A stretch of 64,000 nucleotides of DNA from Paraburkholderia rhizosphaerae (GTDB lineage Bacteria > Pseudomonadota > Gammaproteobacteria > Burkholderiales > Burkholderiaceae), in NCBI RefSeq assembly GCF_004366595.1, contig NZ_SORE01000008.1, forward strand, positions 62,001 to 126,000, written 5' to 3'. Position 1 is the first letter of the stretch. Each line of letters opens with the position of its first letter. A program made the position numbers and the translations under genes. Under the pieces are notes generated by a model that searched no databases, was not told where the DNA came from, and saw only the letters and a program-made list of their open reading frames with translations. Shown here piece by piece: positions 55,457 through 64,000 of the stretch.

Positions 55457-57184
55457 TCACCGCGCGCGCCCCATATCGCTCGCCTCACCCAGCACCGCGG
55501 TCCGATAGTGATCCACCGCCTGCTCGAGATTGTGAAACATCCGCTCGCGCCCAAGCGTTTCGCCAAGCGGCGTACGCTGCACCAGCGCGAGCACTTCCGG
55601 ATTCAGCGCAGCAAGCCACAGCGTAATGCCGCGCGCACGCAACCGTTGTTCCGCATCGATGAACATCTTCAGCGCGGTGTACTCGATATCGAACACCCCG
55701 CTCAGATCGACAATCACCGTTTGCGGCGCGGCCGCCGCGATCAGCCTGAGTATCTTCTGGCCGATCTGCTCGACGTTCGCGAAGTAGATGCGTCCTTCAG
55801 GCAGCAGCAGTAACAGACCCGGCCACGTCTCGTCATTCGGATGCGCATCGGACACCGGCCGGAACACATCGGTATTGCGCTTGCGCGCAAGCACATACAC
55901 CGGCGGGTCCGACACCTGATGCGCGAGCGCCGCAAGTGACACGATAATCGCGACCACAATGCCTTGCAGCGTGCCGACTACGACCACTCCGCCAAGCGCG
56001 ACGATTGCCCAGAGGAATTCCATGCGCCGCACGCGCGCGATCGCGCGAAATTCGATCGGATCGAACAGGCCAATCGAATAGACGATGACGACGGCGGCCA
56101 GCACCGCCTGTGGGATCAACGCGATCAGCGGCGACAGTAGCAGCATGGCAGCAAGCGCGACGGCCGCGGTCACCAGCGACGCGGCCTGGCTACGCGCACC
56201 GGCGCGCCGGTTCACCGCCGTTTGCGTCGTGCCGCCACCGCCCGGCATCGCACCGAACAGCGCGCCGACCAGATTCGCGAGGCCGGTCGCAAACAGCTCA
56301 CGGTTCGCGCGCGGCGCCGGCTCGCCGTGATGCGCGAACGCGCGGCCGGCCGCTACCGTTTCAGTGAAGCTCATCAGCGCCATGCCGAGCGCGATCGGCC
56401 ATAGCGTATCGGCCAGCGCGAGCACCGGCAGCCGAGGCGCGGGCAGTCCGGCCGGCACGGCGCCGACAGTTTCGACACCATGAGCGTGCAGATCGAGCAG
56501 CTTCGACACGACGATCGCGACCGCCACGACAACAAGCGGCGCCGGCACGCGCGGCACAAAGCGCCGCAGCACGATTAGCGTGACGAGCGCGAGCGCGGCG
56601 ACGATCAGGGTGGGTGTCGAGGACCGGGGAAGGCCTTCCGCGATCCGGAGCAGGTTATAAAAGAACTCACCCTTGACGAAGTGAATGCCAAGCAGCTTCG
56701 GCAACTGATCGACGAAAATAACGACCGCGATGCCGGCCTTGAAGCCGACGAGCACCGGCGCCGAGATGAAGTTCGCGACGAAACCGAGGCGCAGCAACGA
56801 CCCCACCATCAGCATCGCGCCGACCAGCACACCGAGTGTCGCCGCGGCCGCTAGCAGTTCGGCCTGACCGCCGCCCGGCGCGACGCGTGCGAGCGCCGAC
56901 GTTGTCAGGATCGCAAGCGTGGTGGTCGTGCTGACGCTCAGCACCCGCGAGGTGCCGAGCAGCGCATAGATCACCATCGGGATAAACGCCGTATACAGAC
57001 CGGCTTCGACAGGCAGTCCGGCGAGCGTCGCATACGCAAGGGCATTCGGAATGACGACCGCAGCCGCCGTCAGGCCGGCGATCACATCGCCCTTCACCCA
57101 ATGGCTGCGGTAGTGGCGCAGCCATTCGGGCACGAGTAGCGCGTTGGGTCGGGAGGGTCGTCGAGGCGGTACGGACGGCGGCAT
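55457..57184 (-). CDS. SulP-family anion transporter with STAS domain
   Basis: A 575-residue inner-membrane transporter of the SLC26/SulP family. The transmembrane part (about 35-425) contains VIPNALAYATLAGLPVEAGLYTAF, of which the first 20 residues are the family signature, and GAMPGGGGTTQTAVNRRAGARS. The C-terminal STAS domain (about 455-565) contains VIVDLSGVFDIEYTALK. Substrates of this family include sulfate, bicarbonate and dicarboxylates; this one cannot be assigned. Alternative TTG/GTG starts lie up to 19 codons upstream; neither has a good ribosome site. Convergent with kdpE. Confidence 0.93.
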   Translation of the reverse strand: MPPSVPPRRPSRPNALLVPEWLRHYRSHWVKGDVIAGLTAAAVVIPNALAYATLAGLPVEAGLYTAFIPMVIYALLGTSRVLSVSTTTTLAILTTSALARVAPGGGQAELLAAAATLGVLVGAMLMVGSLLRLGFVANFISAPVLVGFKAGIAVVIFVDQLPKLLGIHFVKGEFFYNLLRIAEGLPRSSTPTLIVAALALVTLIVLRRFVPRVPAPLVVVAVAIVVSKLLDLHAHGVETVGAVPAGLPAPRLPVLALADTLWPIALGMALMSFTETVAAGRAFAHHGEPAPRANRELFATGLANLVGALFGAMPGGGGTTQTAVNRRAGARSQAASLVTAAVALAAMLLLSPLIALIPQAVLAAVVIVYSIGLFDPIEFRAIARVRRMEFLWAIVALGGVVVVGTLQGIVVAIIVSLAALAHQVSDPPVYVLARKRNTDVFRPVSDAHPNDETWPGLLLLLPEGRIYFANVEQIGQKILRLIAAAAPQTVIVDLSGVFDIEYTALKMFIDAEQRLRARGITLWLAALNPEVLALVQRTPLGETLGRERMFHNLEQAVDHYRTAVLGEASDMGRAR

Positions 57185-57271
57185 GGCGGAAGGCGGGAAA
57201 GAAAATGCAAGCAGCCGCGCGCCAATCGCACGCGGCACCAATGCCGGTATTGCACAGTAAGCGCGGTTCCG

Positions 57272-58117
57272 TCAGAACTTCTCGTGAACGTATTTGAAAG
57301 AATAGTCCGGCTCACGATAGTCACCGCGCTTCTGCCGTTTCGGCAGCGTGATTTTCGCACGCGGCATCGCCTTATACGGAATGGTCGACAGCAGGTGACT
57401 GATCAAATTCAGCCGCGCGCGCTTCTTGTCGTCCGAGCGGACCACGTGCCATGGCGCGACGCCGGTGTCCGTTTCGATAAACATCTCATCGCGGGCGCGC
57501 GAATAGTCGTACCAGCGCTCGTATGAGCGCAAGTCCATCGGCGACAGCTTCCAGAGCTTGCGCCCGTCGTTGATGCGCGCTTCCAGCCGACGCGTCTGTT
57601 CCTCCTCGCTAACTTCGAGCCAGTATTTGAGCAGGAGCACACCGGATTGGATAATCGCGCGTTCGACCAGCGGCACGCTTTTCAGGAATTGCCGCGACTG
57701 CTCTTCGGTGCAAAAACCCATCACACGTTCGACGCCGGCGCGGTTGTACCAGCTGCGGTCGAATATCACGATTTCGCCGGCGGCGGGTAAGTGCGGAAGA
57801 TAGCGCTGCAGATACATCTGCGATTTCTCGCGTTCGGTCGGCGCGGGCAGCGCAATCACGCGGAACACACGCGGGCTCACGCGCTCGGTGATTGCCTTGA
57901 TCGTGCCGCCTTTGCCGGCGCCGTCGCGGCCCTCGAACACGACGCAGATTTTCGCGCCGGTCTGCACGACCCACTCCTGCAGCTTGACCAGTTCGACGTG
58001 CAGCTTCGCCAGCTCCTTTTCGTATTCCTTGTTCGCCAGCTTCGTGGGCGGGCCGGCTACGCCTGTGTCGCTGCTGGCTTCGACTGCTTCTTTCGCGGCC
58101 TTTTTGCTGTGAGCCAT
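57272..58117 (-). CDS. ppk2: polyphosphate kinase 2 (PPK2 class I)
   Basis: Transfers phosphate between polyphosphate and nucleoside diphosphates. The 281-residue protein has the Walker A motif GRDGAGKGG at 63-71, the Walker B region VIFDRSWYNR (Asp120) and the lid module EEEQTRRLEARIND. The C-terminal DYREPDYSFKYV is typical of class I PPK2. The N-terminal 25 residues are polar. It is divergent from the DUF3141 gene across a 608-base gap. Confidence 0.95.
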   Translation of the reverse strand: MAHSKKAAKEAVEASSDTGVAGPPTKLANKEYEKELAKLHVELVKLQEWVVQTGAKICVVFEGRDGAGKGGTIKAITERVSPRVFRVIALPAPTEREKSQMYLQRYLPHLPAAGEIVIFDRSWYNRAGVERVMGFCTEEQSRQFLKSVPLVERAIIQSGVLLLKYWLEVSEEEQTRRLEARINDGRKLWKLSPMDLRSYERWYDYSRARDEMFIETDTGVAPWHVVRSDDKKRARLNLISHLLSTIPYKAMPRAKITLPKRQKRGDYREPDYSFKYVHEKF

Positions 58118-58197
58118 GACGGGGTCCTCGTACGATCAAACGGATGCACGATGAAGTGCCATATCGAGTATGGTCGTGCGACAACGCCGCCGCAACT

Positions 58198-58212
58198 GGA
58201 CTTTGGTCCAAT
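58198..58212. repeat. GGACTTTGGTCCAAT element, copy 1
   Basis: Imperfect palindrome differing from copy 2 (58462-58476) at one of 15 positions. The two are 264 bases apart in the divergent promoter region. Candidate operator. Confidence 0.4.
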
Positions 58213-58350
58213 GCCGGCGTGCCCCGCGCAGCCGCATTGGCGGCTGCAAAACCGCCTGCCCAACGCGTTATGCATAGCGCCGGACGCAAGTCTGCGGCGG
58301 GTATAGAAAATGGTTATCGGCTATTCCATTTCGAAAGCGCGACGCTTAGT

Positions 58351-58364
58351 TCGACTTAGATCAA
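58351..58364 (+). promoter_or_regulatory. weak FNR/ANR-like box
   Basis: TCGAC-TTAG-ATCAA compared with the consensus TTGAT-N4-ATCAA. One half-site is perfect and the other matches three of five. It lies about 360 bases upstream of the DUF3141 start in a locus of probable low-oxygen function. Confidence 0.3.
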
Positions 58365-58461
58365 CCGATACCCTTTTTTCCCATCCGGCACGCGTTACAC
58401 CGTGAAATACTGCATGAGAACGCGACCCGCACGGCACACGTCAGCAAGCGCCGGAGCTATG

Positions 58462-58476
58462 GGACCTTGGTCCAAT
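58462..58476. repeat. GGACCTTGGTCCAAT element, copy 2
   Basis: Contains the perfect palindrome GGACC-TT-GGTCC. Second copy of the element at 58198-58212, here 250 bases upstream of the DUF3141 start. Confidence 0.4.
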
Positions 58477-58725
58477 TGACCCAAAAGGCAATCGCTCGCA
58501 AGAATGCATTAGCGCTTGACGAGCGCTGTGTGCGCTGCGCGCCGTCACAGTGCGCACCTCCCGGACGATGCTCAATTGTTTCCCGGTTGACATTGCGACG
58601 ACGCCCGCGTCGTATACATTCAAATGTGCGGTTAAGCGTGTTTCCCAACGAGGCATCGGTCACGAGCCGGCGCCGGTTGCCCGTCGCCCACGGCCATGCC
58701 GTTCTTCGACTACGAGGTCCACGTT

Positions 58726-61197
58726 ATGAACGCAGGTACCCAGTTCGCACAAAGTCAACAGATTGGCGCAAAAGTCGCCCGTATTTTCCAGAAGCGCGCG
58801 CAGATCGCGCAGCAGAATTTCAACGAACGGGTGCACGAAGCACTCGACACGAAAACCGGCAATGGCGATGCGGCAGGCACCGCGTCAGACGCATTGAACG
58901 CGCCGCTATCAGCGCCTCTTGCCACTGCTTTCACTGCTCCTTTCGCTAATCCATTCACCGCCGCGTGGACGAAATCGTTTACCGCGCCGTTCACCGCTCC
59001 GTTTAGCGGCACGTTTGGCGCGGCGGCGTTCGACCCGCTTTCCGGCTACCGGTATGCGCTCGACTTCGCCCAGCGCACCGTGCTCTTCTGGGACACGCTA
59101 CGCCAGCGCGGCAACCAGTTCGTCGACCAGACCGCGCAGGGCCTGAAGCCGGTGCTGCATTTCGACTATGAAACGGTGCTCGATGGCCGCACGTTCGACC
59201 ATCCGGTCAACTATGCGTTGTTGCGCATTCGTCCGCCCGAGGGCGTGACCATCGATGCGCGCAAGCGGCCGTACGTGATCATCGATCCGCGCGCGGGGCA
59301 CGGCCCCGGCATTGGCGGGTTCAAGGACGATTCGCAGGTCGGCGTCGCATTGCGGGCGGGCAGCCCGGTGTATTTCGTGGTGTTTTTCCGCGATCCGGAG
59401 CCGGGCCAGACAATGCTCGACGTCTGCGCGGCCGAGCAGCGTTTTGTCAGGAAAGTGCGCGAACTGCACCCGGACAGCCCGAAGCCGGCGATCGTCGGCA
59501 ACTGCCAGGGCGGCTGGGCCGCAATGATGATTGCGACATCCGACCAGGACGATACCGGCCCGATCGTGATCAACGGCGCGCCGATGTCGTACTGGAGCGG
59601 CGCATGGAGCGAAGGCGAGGGCGACAACCCGATGCGCTATGCAGGCGGGATGCTCGGCGGCACCTGGCTCGCGTCATTGTCGGCGGATCTCGGCAACGGC
59701 AAGTTCGACGGCGCTCATCTCGTGCAGAACTTCGAGAACCTGAACCCCGCGAACAGCCTGTGGGACAAGTACTACCACGTGTTCGACAACGTCGACACCG
59801 AACCGCCACGCTTCCTCGATTTCGAACGCTGGTGGGGCGGCTACTACCTGATGAACCGTGATGAGATCGAATGGATCACGCGTAATCTGTTTGTCGGCAA
59901 CAAGCTGTGGGCCGGCGAAGTGCGCGGCACTGGCGGCGCTGCGTTCGACCTGCGCGATATCAAGTCGCCGATCGTGCTGTTCGCGTCGCTTGGCGACAAC
60001 ATCACGCCGCCGCAGCAGGCGTTCAACTGGGTCGCCGATATCTACGGCAGCACCGCTGAAATCAAGGCGCGCGGTCAGGTGATTATCGGCCTGATGCACC
60101 AAAGCATCGGCCACCTGGGTATTTTCGTGTCCGGCAAGGTCGCGAAGAAAGAACATACGCAGATCGTCTCCGTGCTCGAAGCGATCGAGGCGTTTCCGCC
60201 GGGCCTCTATGGGATGGAAATCACCGAGCACAAGGGCGCGGACGGCAAACCCGAGTATGAGGTCAACTTTCACGAGCATCGTCTCGAAGATATCGCGGCG
60301 AAATTCAACCGCTTCAAGCGCGTCGACGAGTTGCCGTTCAATGCGGTCGAACAGGTGTCGGACTTCAATCAGCGTGCGTACGAACTGTTCGCGCAACCGT
60401 TTGTGCAGGCTTGCTCGAACGAAGCGACGGCGGGCCTGCTGCGTCAGTTCCATCCGTTGCGCGCGCAGCGCTGGATGTTCTCCGATCTGAACCCATGGCT
60501 CGCATGGCTCGGGCCGGCGGCCAACGCGGTGAAAGCGAACCGCGCGCAGAGCGACACGGACGGCGCGAACCCACTGCGTCAGGCCGAACGGCGCGGGGCC
60601 GAGCTGGTCAGCGCATCACTCGATTTTTACCGTGCGATGCGCGATGCGGCGACGGAGAGCCTCTTTTTCGGCATCTACGGCAGTCTGTTTGCTGCGCGTT
60701 CGCCGCATCCGCTCGATCTGGACGATCCGCTGGCGACGCCGGTTGCCGACCCGAAGGAGCTGCCGTTCGTCAAGGCCGCGCTTCTGTCGATTGCGGAAGG
60801 TGGCTACAACGAAGCAATTGCGCGGACCGCGTGTCTGCTCGCGCGTCACGGCGAGCCGCTGCCGCTGACGCGCCTCGCACTACGCAAAGAGCTCGCGGAA
60901 GAATATGCGGAGTACTTGCCCGCACTCGAACACGATCAGTGGCGCCGCCTGCGCGGCGAGCAGGAGATTATCGTGCGCTATGAACCGGAGCGCGCGCTCG
61001 CGTCGCTGCCGACGCTGCTCACCGAGCCCGGCGACCGCAAACGATTTCTCACGCTTGTCGAGAAACTCACCGAAGACGAGCGCCTGCAAGGTCTCGCGCC
61101 AACGGCCGCGCAGCGCGAGATGGTCGAGCGGATTCGCTCGCTGCTGCCGGTGAAACCGAGTCGTGGTGCGCGTCCGGCGTCATCGTCCGTGCATTGA
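58726..61197 (+). CDS. DUF3141 protein, PHA-synthase-like
   Basis: An 823-residue protein of the DUF3141 family, related to poly(3-hydroxyalkanoate) synthases. The N-terminus (about 50-105) is low-complexity with repeated A/N-P-F units (SAPLATAFTAPFANPF). The alpha/beta-hydrolase part has the box GNCQGGW with cysteine as candidate nucleophile, SLGDNITPPQQ for the aspartate and GHLGIFVSG for the histidine. This gives the Cys-Asp-His set of PhaC. The start at 58726 has GAGG eight bases upstream. It leads a unit with pta, ackA and fabI. Polymerase activity is not proven for this family. Confidence 0.88.
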   Translation: MNAGTQFAQSQQIGAKVARIFQKRAQIAQQNFNERVHEALDTKTGNGDAAGTASDALNAPLSAPLATAFTAPFANPFTAAWTKSFTAPFTAPFSGTFGAAAFDPLSGYRYALDFAQRTVLFWDTLRQRGNQFVDQTAQGLKPVLHFDYETVLDGRTFDHPVNYALLRIRPPEGVTIDARKRPYVIIDPRAGHGPGIGGFKDDSQVGVALRAGSPVYFVVFFRDPEPGQTMLDVCAAEQRFVRKVRELHPDSPKPAIVGNCQGGWAAMMIATSDQDDTGPIVINGAPMSYWSGAWSEGEGDNPMRYAGGMLGGTWLASLSADLGNGKFDGAHLVQNFENLNPANSLWDKYYHVFDNVDTEPPRFLDFERWWGGYYLMNRDEIEWITRNLFVGNKLWAGEVRGTGGAAFDLRDIKSPIVLFASLGDNITPPQQAFNWVADIYGSTAEIKARGQVIIGLMHQSIGHLGIFVSGKVAKKEHTQIVSVLEAIEAFPPGLYGMEITEHKGADGKPEYEVNFHEHRLEDIAAKFNRFKRVDELPFNAVEQVSDFNQRAYELFAQPFVQACSNEATAGLLRQFHPLRAQRWMFSDLNPWLAWLGPAANAVKANRAQSDTDGANPLRQAERRGAELVSASLDFYRAMRDAATESLFFGIYGSLFAARSPHPLDLDDPLATPVADPKELPFVKAALLSIAEGGYNEAIARTACLLARHGEPLPLTRLALRKELAEEYAEYLPALEHDQWRRLRGEQEIIVRYEPERALASLPTLLTEPGDRKRFLTLVEKLTEDERLQGLAPTAAQREMVERIRSLLPVKPSRGARPASSSVH

Positions 61198-61279
61198 GTC
61201 CGTGCATGAAACCCGTGCATCGGCATTGACCCGATCGACAGGCCGGTGCGCCGCACCGGCCGCTTGCGAGGACATGTTC

Positions 61280-62218
61280 ATGGAACCCAGGCACGAAAAG
61301 TATCAACGGCTGATCAACTATTGCAAATCGCTGCCGCCTACGCCAACCGCCGTTGCGCACCCATGCGATCAGAGCTCGTTACAGGGCGCCGTCGAAGCGG
61401 CGCAGTTGGGGCTGATCGCACCGATTCTGGTCGGCCCGCGCGAGCGGATCGTCGGTGTCGCCAACGAGCACGGTATCGATATCTCGTCTTATCCGATCGT
61501 CGATGCGCCGTTTAGTCACGCGGCGGCAAGCGCCGCCGTTCAGGTGGTGCGCGAAGGCAACGCTCAAGCGCTGATGAAAGGCAGCCTGCATACCGACGAA
61601 CTGATGAGCGCAGTCGTCAATCGCGACACGGGGCTGCGCACCGCGCGGCGCGTTAGCCATTGCTTCGTGATGGACGTGCCCGGCTACGGCGAGCCGTTGA
61701 TCATCACCGATGCCGCGGTGAATATTGCACCGACGCTCGAAGAGAAGATCGACATTTTGCAGAACGCAATCGATCTCGGCCATGCGCTGAAGTTCGAGCA
61801 GGTGCGCGTCGCGATTCTGTCCGCGATGGAAACGGTCAACCCGAAAGTGCCGTCGACGATCGAAGCGGCCGCGCTATGCAAGATGGTCGATCGTCATCAG
61901 ATCACCGGCGCGCTGGTCGATGGTCCGCTCGCGCTCGATAACGCAATCGACCTCGAAGCCGCGCGCATCAAGAAGATCGATTCGCCGGTCGCGGGCCGTG
62001 CGAACGTGCTGATGGTGCCCGACCTCGAAGCGGGCAATATGCTCGCGAAGAGTCTGTCGTTTCTGGCTGGAGCGGATGCGGCAGGGGTCGTGCTCGGTGC
62101 GCGCGTGCCGATCATCCTGACGAGCCGCGCGGATTCCGTGACGACGCGTCTGGCGTCGTGCGCGGTCGCGGCGCTGGTTGCGCAATCGCGCGCTGCAACG
62201 GCCAAAGTAATGGGGTAA
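61280..62218 (+). CDS. pta: phosphate acetyl/butyryltransferase
   Basis: Transfers acyl groups between CoA and phosphate; with acetate kinase it allows ATP formation from acetyl-CoA. The 312-residue protein is the short form (PTA_PTB domain only) with ALMKGSLHTDELMSAVV, VMDVPGYGEPLIITDAAVN and MVPDLEAGNMLAKSLSFL. The ATG at 61280 is preferred because GAGG lies eight bases upstream; an in-frame ATG at 61274 is too close to it. It is four bases upstream of ackA. Confidence 0.92.
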   Translation: MEPRHEKYQRLINYCKSLPPTPTAVAHPCDQSSLQGAVEAAQLGLIAPILVGPRERIVGVANEHGIDISSYPIVDAPFSHAAASAAVQVVREGNAQALMKGSLHTDELMSAVVNRDTGLRTARRVSHCFVMDVPGYGEPLIITDAAVNIAPTLEEKIDILQNAIDLGHALKFEQVRVAILSAMETVNPKVPSTIEAAALCKMVDRHQITGALVDGPLALDNAIDLEAARIKKIDSPVAGRANVLMVPDLEAGNMLAKSLSFLAGADAAGVVLGARVPIILTSRADSVTTRLASCAVAALVAQSRAATAKVMG

Positions 62219-62222
62219 CGCA

Positions 62223-63407
62223 ATGACCGATGTGATTCTCGTATTGAACGCGGGCTCGTCGAGCATCAAGTTTCGCTCTTACGCGATCGAAGGTGACGAA
62301 CTCGGACTCGGACTGCATGGGCAGATCGAAGGGCTGTTTACGTCGCCGCGTTTCATCGCTTACGACCGCAACGGTGACCAGGCTGGCGAGAAGCGCTGGG
62401 GCGACGGCACTGCGCTGTCGCATGAGGACGGCATTCAATACATCTCGCAGTTTTTGACCACCCATCGCGGCGACAACCATCTGGTCGCGGTCGGACACCG
62501 TGTCGTACATGGCGGCGAGAAGTTCACGAAGGCGGTGCTCGCGACACCGGAGGTCGTCGACGAACTCGACAAGTTGACGCCGCTCGCGCCGCTGCATCAA
62601 CCGCACAATCTGAAGCCGATCCGGATCGTTGCGGCGATGCATCCGGATTTGCCGCAGGTCGCGTGCTTCGATACCGCGTTTCATCGCTCGCAAGCCGAAC
62701 TGGCGCAAGCCTTCGCGCTGCCCGAATCGATTACATCGCGCGGTGTGCGGCGCTATGGTTTTCACGGGCTGTCGTACGAATATATCGCGCAGGCGCTGCC
62801 GAATTTCTCGAAACGCGCCGCGCAAGGACGCACGATCGTCGCGCATCTGGGCAATGGCGCGAGCATGTGCGCGATCGACGCGGGCCGCAGTGTCGCGAGC
62901 ACGATGGGCTTCACTGCCGTCGACGGGCTGATGATGGGCACGCGCTGCGGCAGTCTCGATCCGGGCGTGATGCTCTATCTGCTCGAAGAACTGCACATGA
63001 GTACGCAAGCGATCGAAGACCTGATCTACAAGGAGTCGGGCTTGCTCGGCGTGTCGGGTGTGTCCGGCGATATGCGTAAATTGCTTGCAAGCGATGCGCC
63101 GCGCGCGCGTTTCGCGATCGATCTGTACACATACCGGATCGGGCGTGAGATTGGTTCGCTTGCGGCGGCGTTGCAAGGGCTCGATGCACTCGTGTTTACC
63201 GCTGGCATCGGCGAAAACTCCGCGGAAATTCGTCGACGTGCGGCTGCGCAGGCGGCGTGGCTCGGTATCGAACTGGACGCCGCTGCGAACGATGCCAGCG
63301 TGCCATGCATCAGCGCGCCTTCGAGCAAGGTCGAAGTGTGGGCTATTCCGACCGACGAAGAACGGATGATCGCGCGTCACACGCGCGCGGTCGTCGATGC
63401 ATTGTGA
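62223..63407 (+). CDS. ackA: acetate kinase
   Basis: Converts acetyl phosphate and ADP to acetate and ATP. The 394 residues match the ASKHA family enzyme: VLNAGSSSIKF near the N-terminus, GHRVVHGGEKF, RRYGFHGLSYEYIA, IVAHLGNGASMCAI and VFTAGIGENSAEIRRR. Catalytic Arg and His residues in these motifs are present. It sits between pta and fabI. Confidence 0.97.
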   Translation: MTDVILVLNAGSSSIKFRSYAIEGDELGLGLHGQIEGLFTSPRFIAYDRNGDQAGEKRWGDGTALSHEDGIQYISQFLTTHRGDNHLVAVGHRVVHGGEKFTKAVLATPEVVDELDKLTPLAPLHQPHNLKPIRIVAAMHPDLPQVACFDTAFHRSQAELAQAFALPESITSRGVRRYGFHGLSYEYIAQALPNFSKRAAQGRTIVAHLGNGASMCAIDAGRSVASTMGFTAVDGLMMGTRCGSLDPGVMLYLLEELHMSTQAIEDLIYKESGLLGVSGVSGDMRKLLASDAPRARFAIDLYTYRIGREIGSLAAALQGLDALVFTAGIGENSAEIRRRAAAQAAWLGIELDAAANDASVPCISAPSSKVEVWAIPTDEERMIARHTRAVVDAL

Positions 63408-63448
63408 CGGCTGTGATCGGCTATGACCCGCCAACAAGGAGCTCGACC

Positions 63449-64000
63449 ATGACGCAAGACGCTTCTGCGATGCCCGCGCGCCCGATCCTGAAAGACATGA
63501 AGGCGCTCGTCACCGGCATCGCAAACGAGCATTCGATCGCATACGGATGCGCGAAAGCCTTCCGCGAGTTAGGCGCCGACCTCGCGATCACCTATCCGGA
63601 CGAGAAGTCCAGGCGCTTTGTCGAACCAGTCGCAACCGAACTGGAAGCGGATATTTTCATGCCGCTCAATGCATCGAACCCGGACGATTTCGACGCGGTC
63701 TTTTCGCGCATTCGATCGGAATGGGGCAAGCTCGACATCCTCGTGCATTCGATTGCATGGGCGCCGAAGGATGATCTGCAAGGCGGCTTGCTCAACTGTT
63801 CGGCCGAAGGCTTTACGATTGCGATGAACATTTCGTGCCATTCGTTTATCCGGATGGCGCGCCTCGCGGCGCCGCTGATGAAAGACGGCGGCTCGATGTT
63901 CACGATGAGCTACTACGGCGCGAACAAGGTCGTGCCGAACTACAACGTGATGGGCCCGGTGAAAGCCGCGCTCGAAGCGAGCGCGCGATACCTCGCGTAC
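63449..64000 (+). CDS. fabI: enoyl-ACP reductase FabI-type (partial, cut by window end)
   Basis: The first 184 residues of an NADH-dependent enoyl-ACP reductase. It has the FabI cofactor motif VTGIANEHSIAYGCAKAF in place of the classical short-chain dehydrogenase glycine motif, LVHSIAWAPKDDL, and the active site YNVMGPVK with Tyr165 and Lys172. AAGGAG precedes the ATG. Its position behind ackA suggests a locus-specific paralogue rather than the main fatty-acid synthesis copy. The 3' end lies outside the window. Confidence 0.93.
   Translation, partial: MTQDASAMPARPILKDMKALVTGIANEHSIAYGCAKAFRELGADLAITYPDEKSRRFVEPVATELEADIFMPLNASNPDDFDAVFSRIRSEWGKLDILVHSIAWAPKDDLQGGLLNCSAEGFTIAMNISCHSFIRMARLAAPLMKDGGSMFTMSYYGANKVVPNYNVMGPVKAALEASARYLAY

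Larger units (their letters stand above)
58118..58725. other. long divergent intergenic region with repeated palindromic elements
   Basis: No gene was recognised in these 608 bases. They hold two near-identical copies of GGACYTTGGTCCAAT (near 58198-58212 and 58462-58476) and an FNR-like element at 58351-58364. The region must carry promoters for both ppk2 and the DUF3141-pta-ackA-fabI unit. Confidence 0.55.

Noticed and set aside
58352..58725. Open frames in the ppk2-DUF3141 gap
   Set aside because: They overlap the DUF3141 coding region in other frames or lack ribosome sites and protein character.

Overview
The window reads as a chromosomal segment of a Burkholderiaceae bacterium, most like Paraburkholderia, Caballeronia or Burkholderia. 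The DNA is GC-rich with strong third-position GC. It carries a split cobalamin locus, a kdp potassium locus, a VgrG/PAAR/Rhs module of the type VI secretion system, and a locus encoding a DUF3141 protein, phosphate acetyltransferase, acetate kinase and FabI. The genus is an inference from gene content. No tRNA, rRNA, CRISPR array, intact insertion sequence or prophage was seen.

Layout. Positions 1-4.7 kb hold housekeeping genes (acyl-CoA dehydrogenase, BON-domain protein, 3-methyladenine glycosylase, DUF4148 protein, CBS-domain protein, GTP cyclohydrolase II). At 4.9-5.8 kb is an orphan mini-Rhs protein whose C-terminus resembles an ADP-ribosyltransferase toxin. From 5.9 to 27.7 kb lies the cobalamin locus in four transcription units: bluB-cobB-cobO-cobE (minus), cobW-cobN-chlI-like-chlD-like (plus), cobG-cobH-cobI-cbiG/cobJ (minus) and cobL-cbiD-cobK-cobM (plus). 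The first three each have a cobalamin riboswitch upstream. A PilZ protein and a coiled-coil orphan are interspersed. From 27.8 to 28.7 kb are two small orphan genes. From 28.9 to 35.1 kb are a DUF3311/SSS symporter pair, a MarC protein, a GAF-PAS-GGDEF-EAL protein and a cupin-Nudix fusion. From 35.3 to 42.5 kb is a PAAR-VgrG-Rhs module whose rhs gene is frameshifted and truncated. From 42.9 to 47.0 kb is a compact six-gene cluster. From 47.2 to 55.4 kb is the kdp locus in the unusual order F, small ORF, A, C, B, D, E. From 55.5 kb to the end are a SulP transporter, a PPK2 kinase, a DUF3141 protein, pta, ackA and a FabI-type reductase cut by the window end.

How the genes work together. The cobalamin genes mix the aerobic route (CobG, late cobalt insertion by CobN) with enzymes usually assigned to the anaerobic route (CbiD, CbiG). 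The chelatase partners are ChlI/ChlD-type rather than CobS/CobT. The pta/ackA/DUF3141/FabI group resembles the low-oxygen-activated locus described in the Burkholderia cepacia complex, and a weak FNR-like site lies upstream.

The best candidate for an undescribed system is the 42.87-47.00 kb cluster. It encodes a 57-residue Bfd-like [2Fe-2S] protein, an acyl-ACP-desaturase-like diiron enzyme, a short cyclopropane-synthase-like methyltransferase, a dedicated acyl carrier protein, an alpha/beta hydrolase and an SGNH hydrolase. Together these look like a carrier-bound acyl-chain modification and release pathway.
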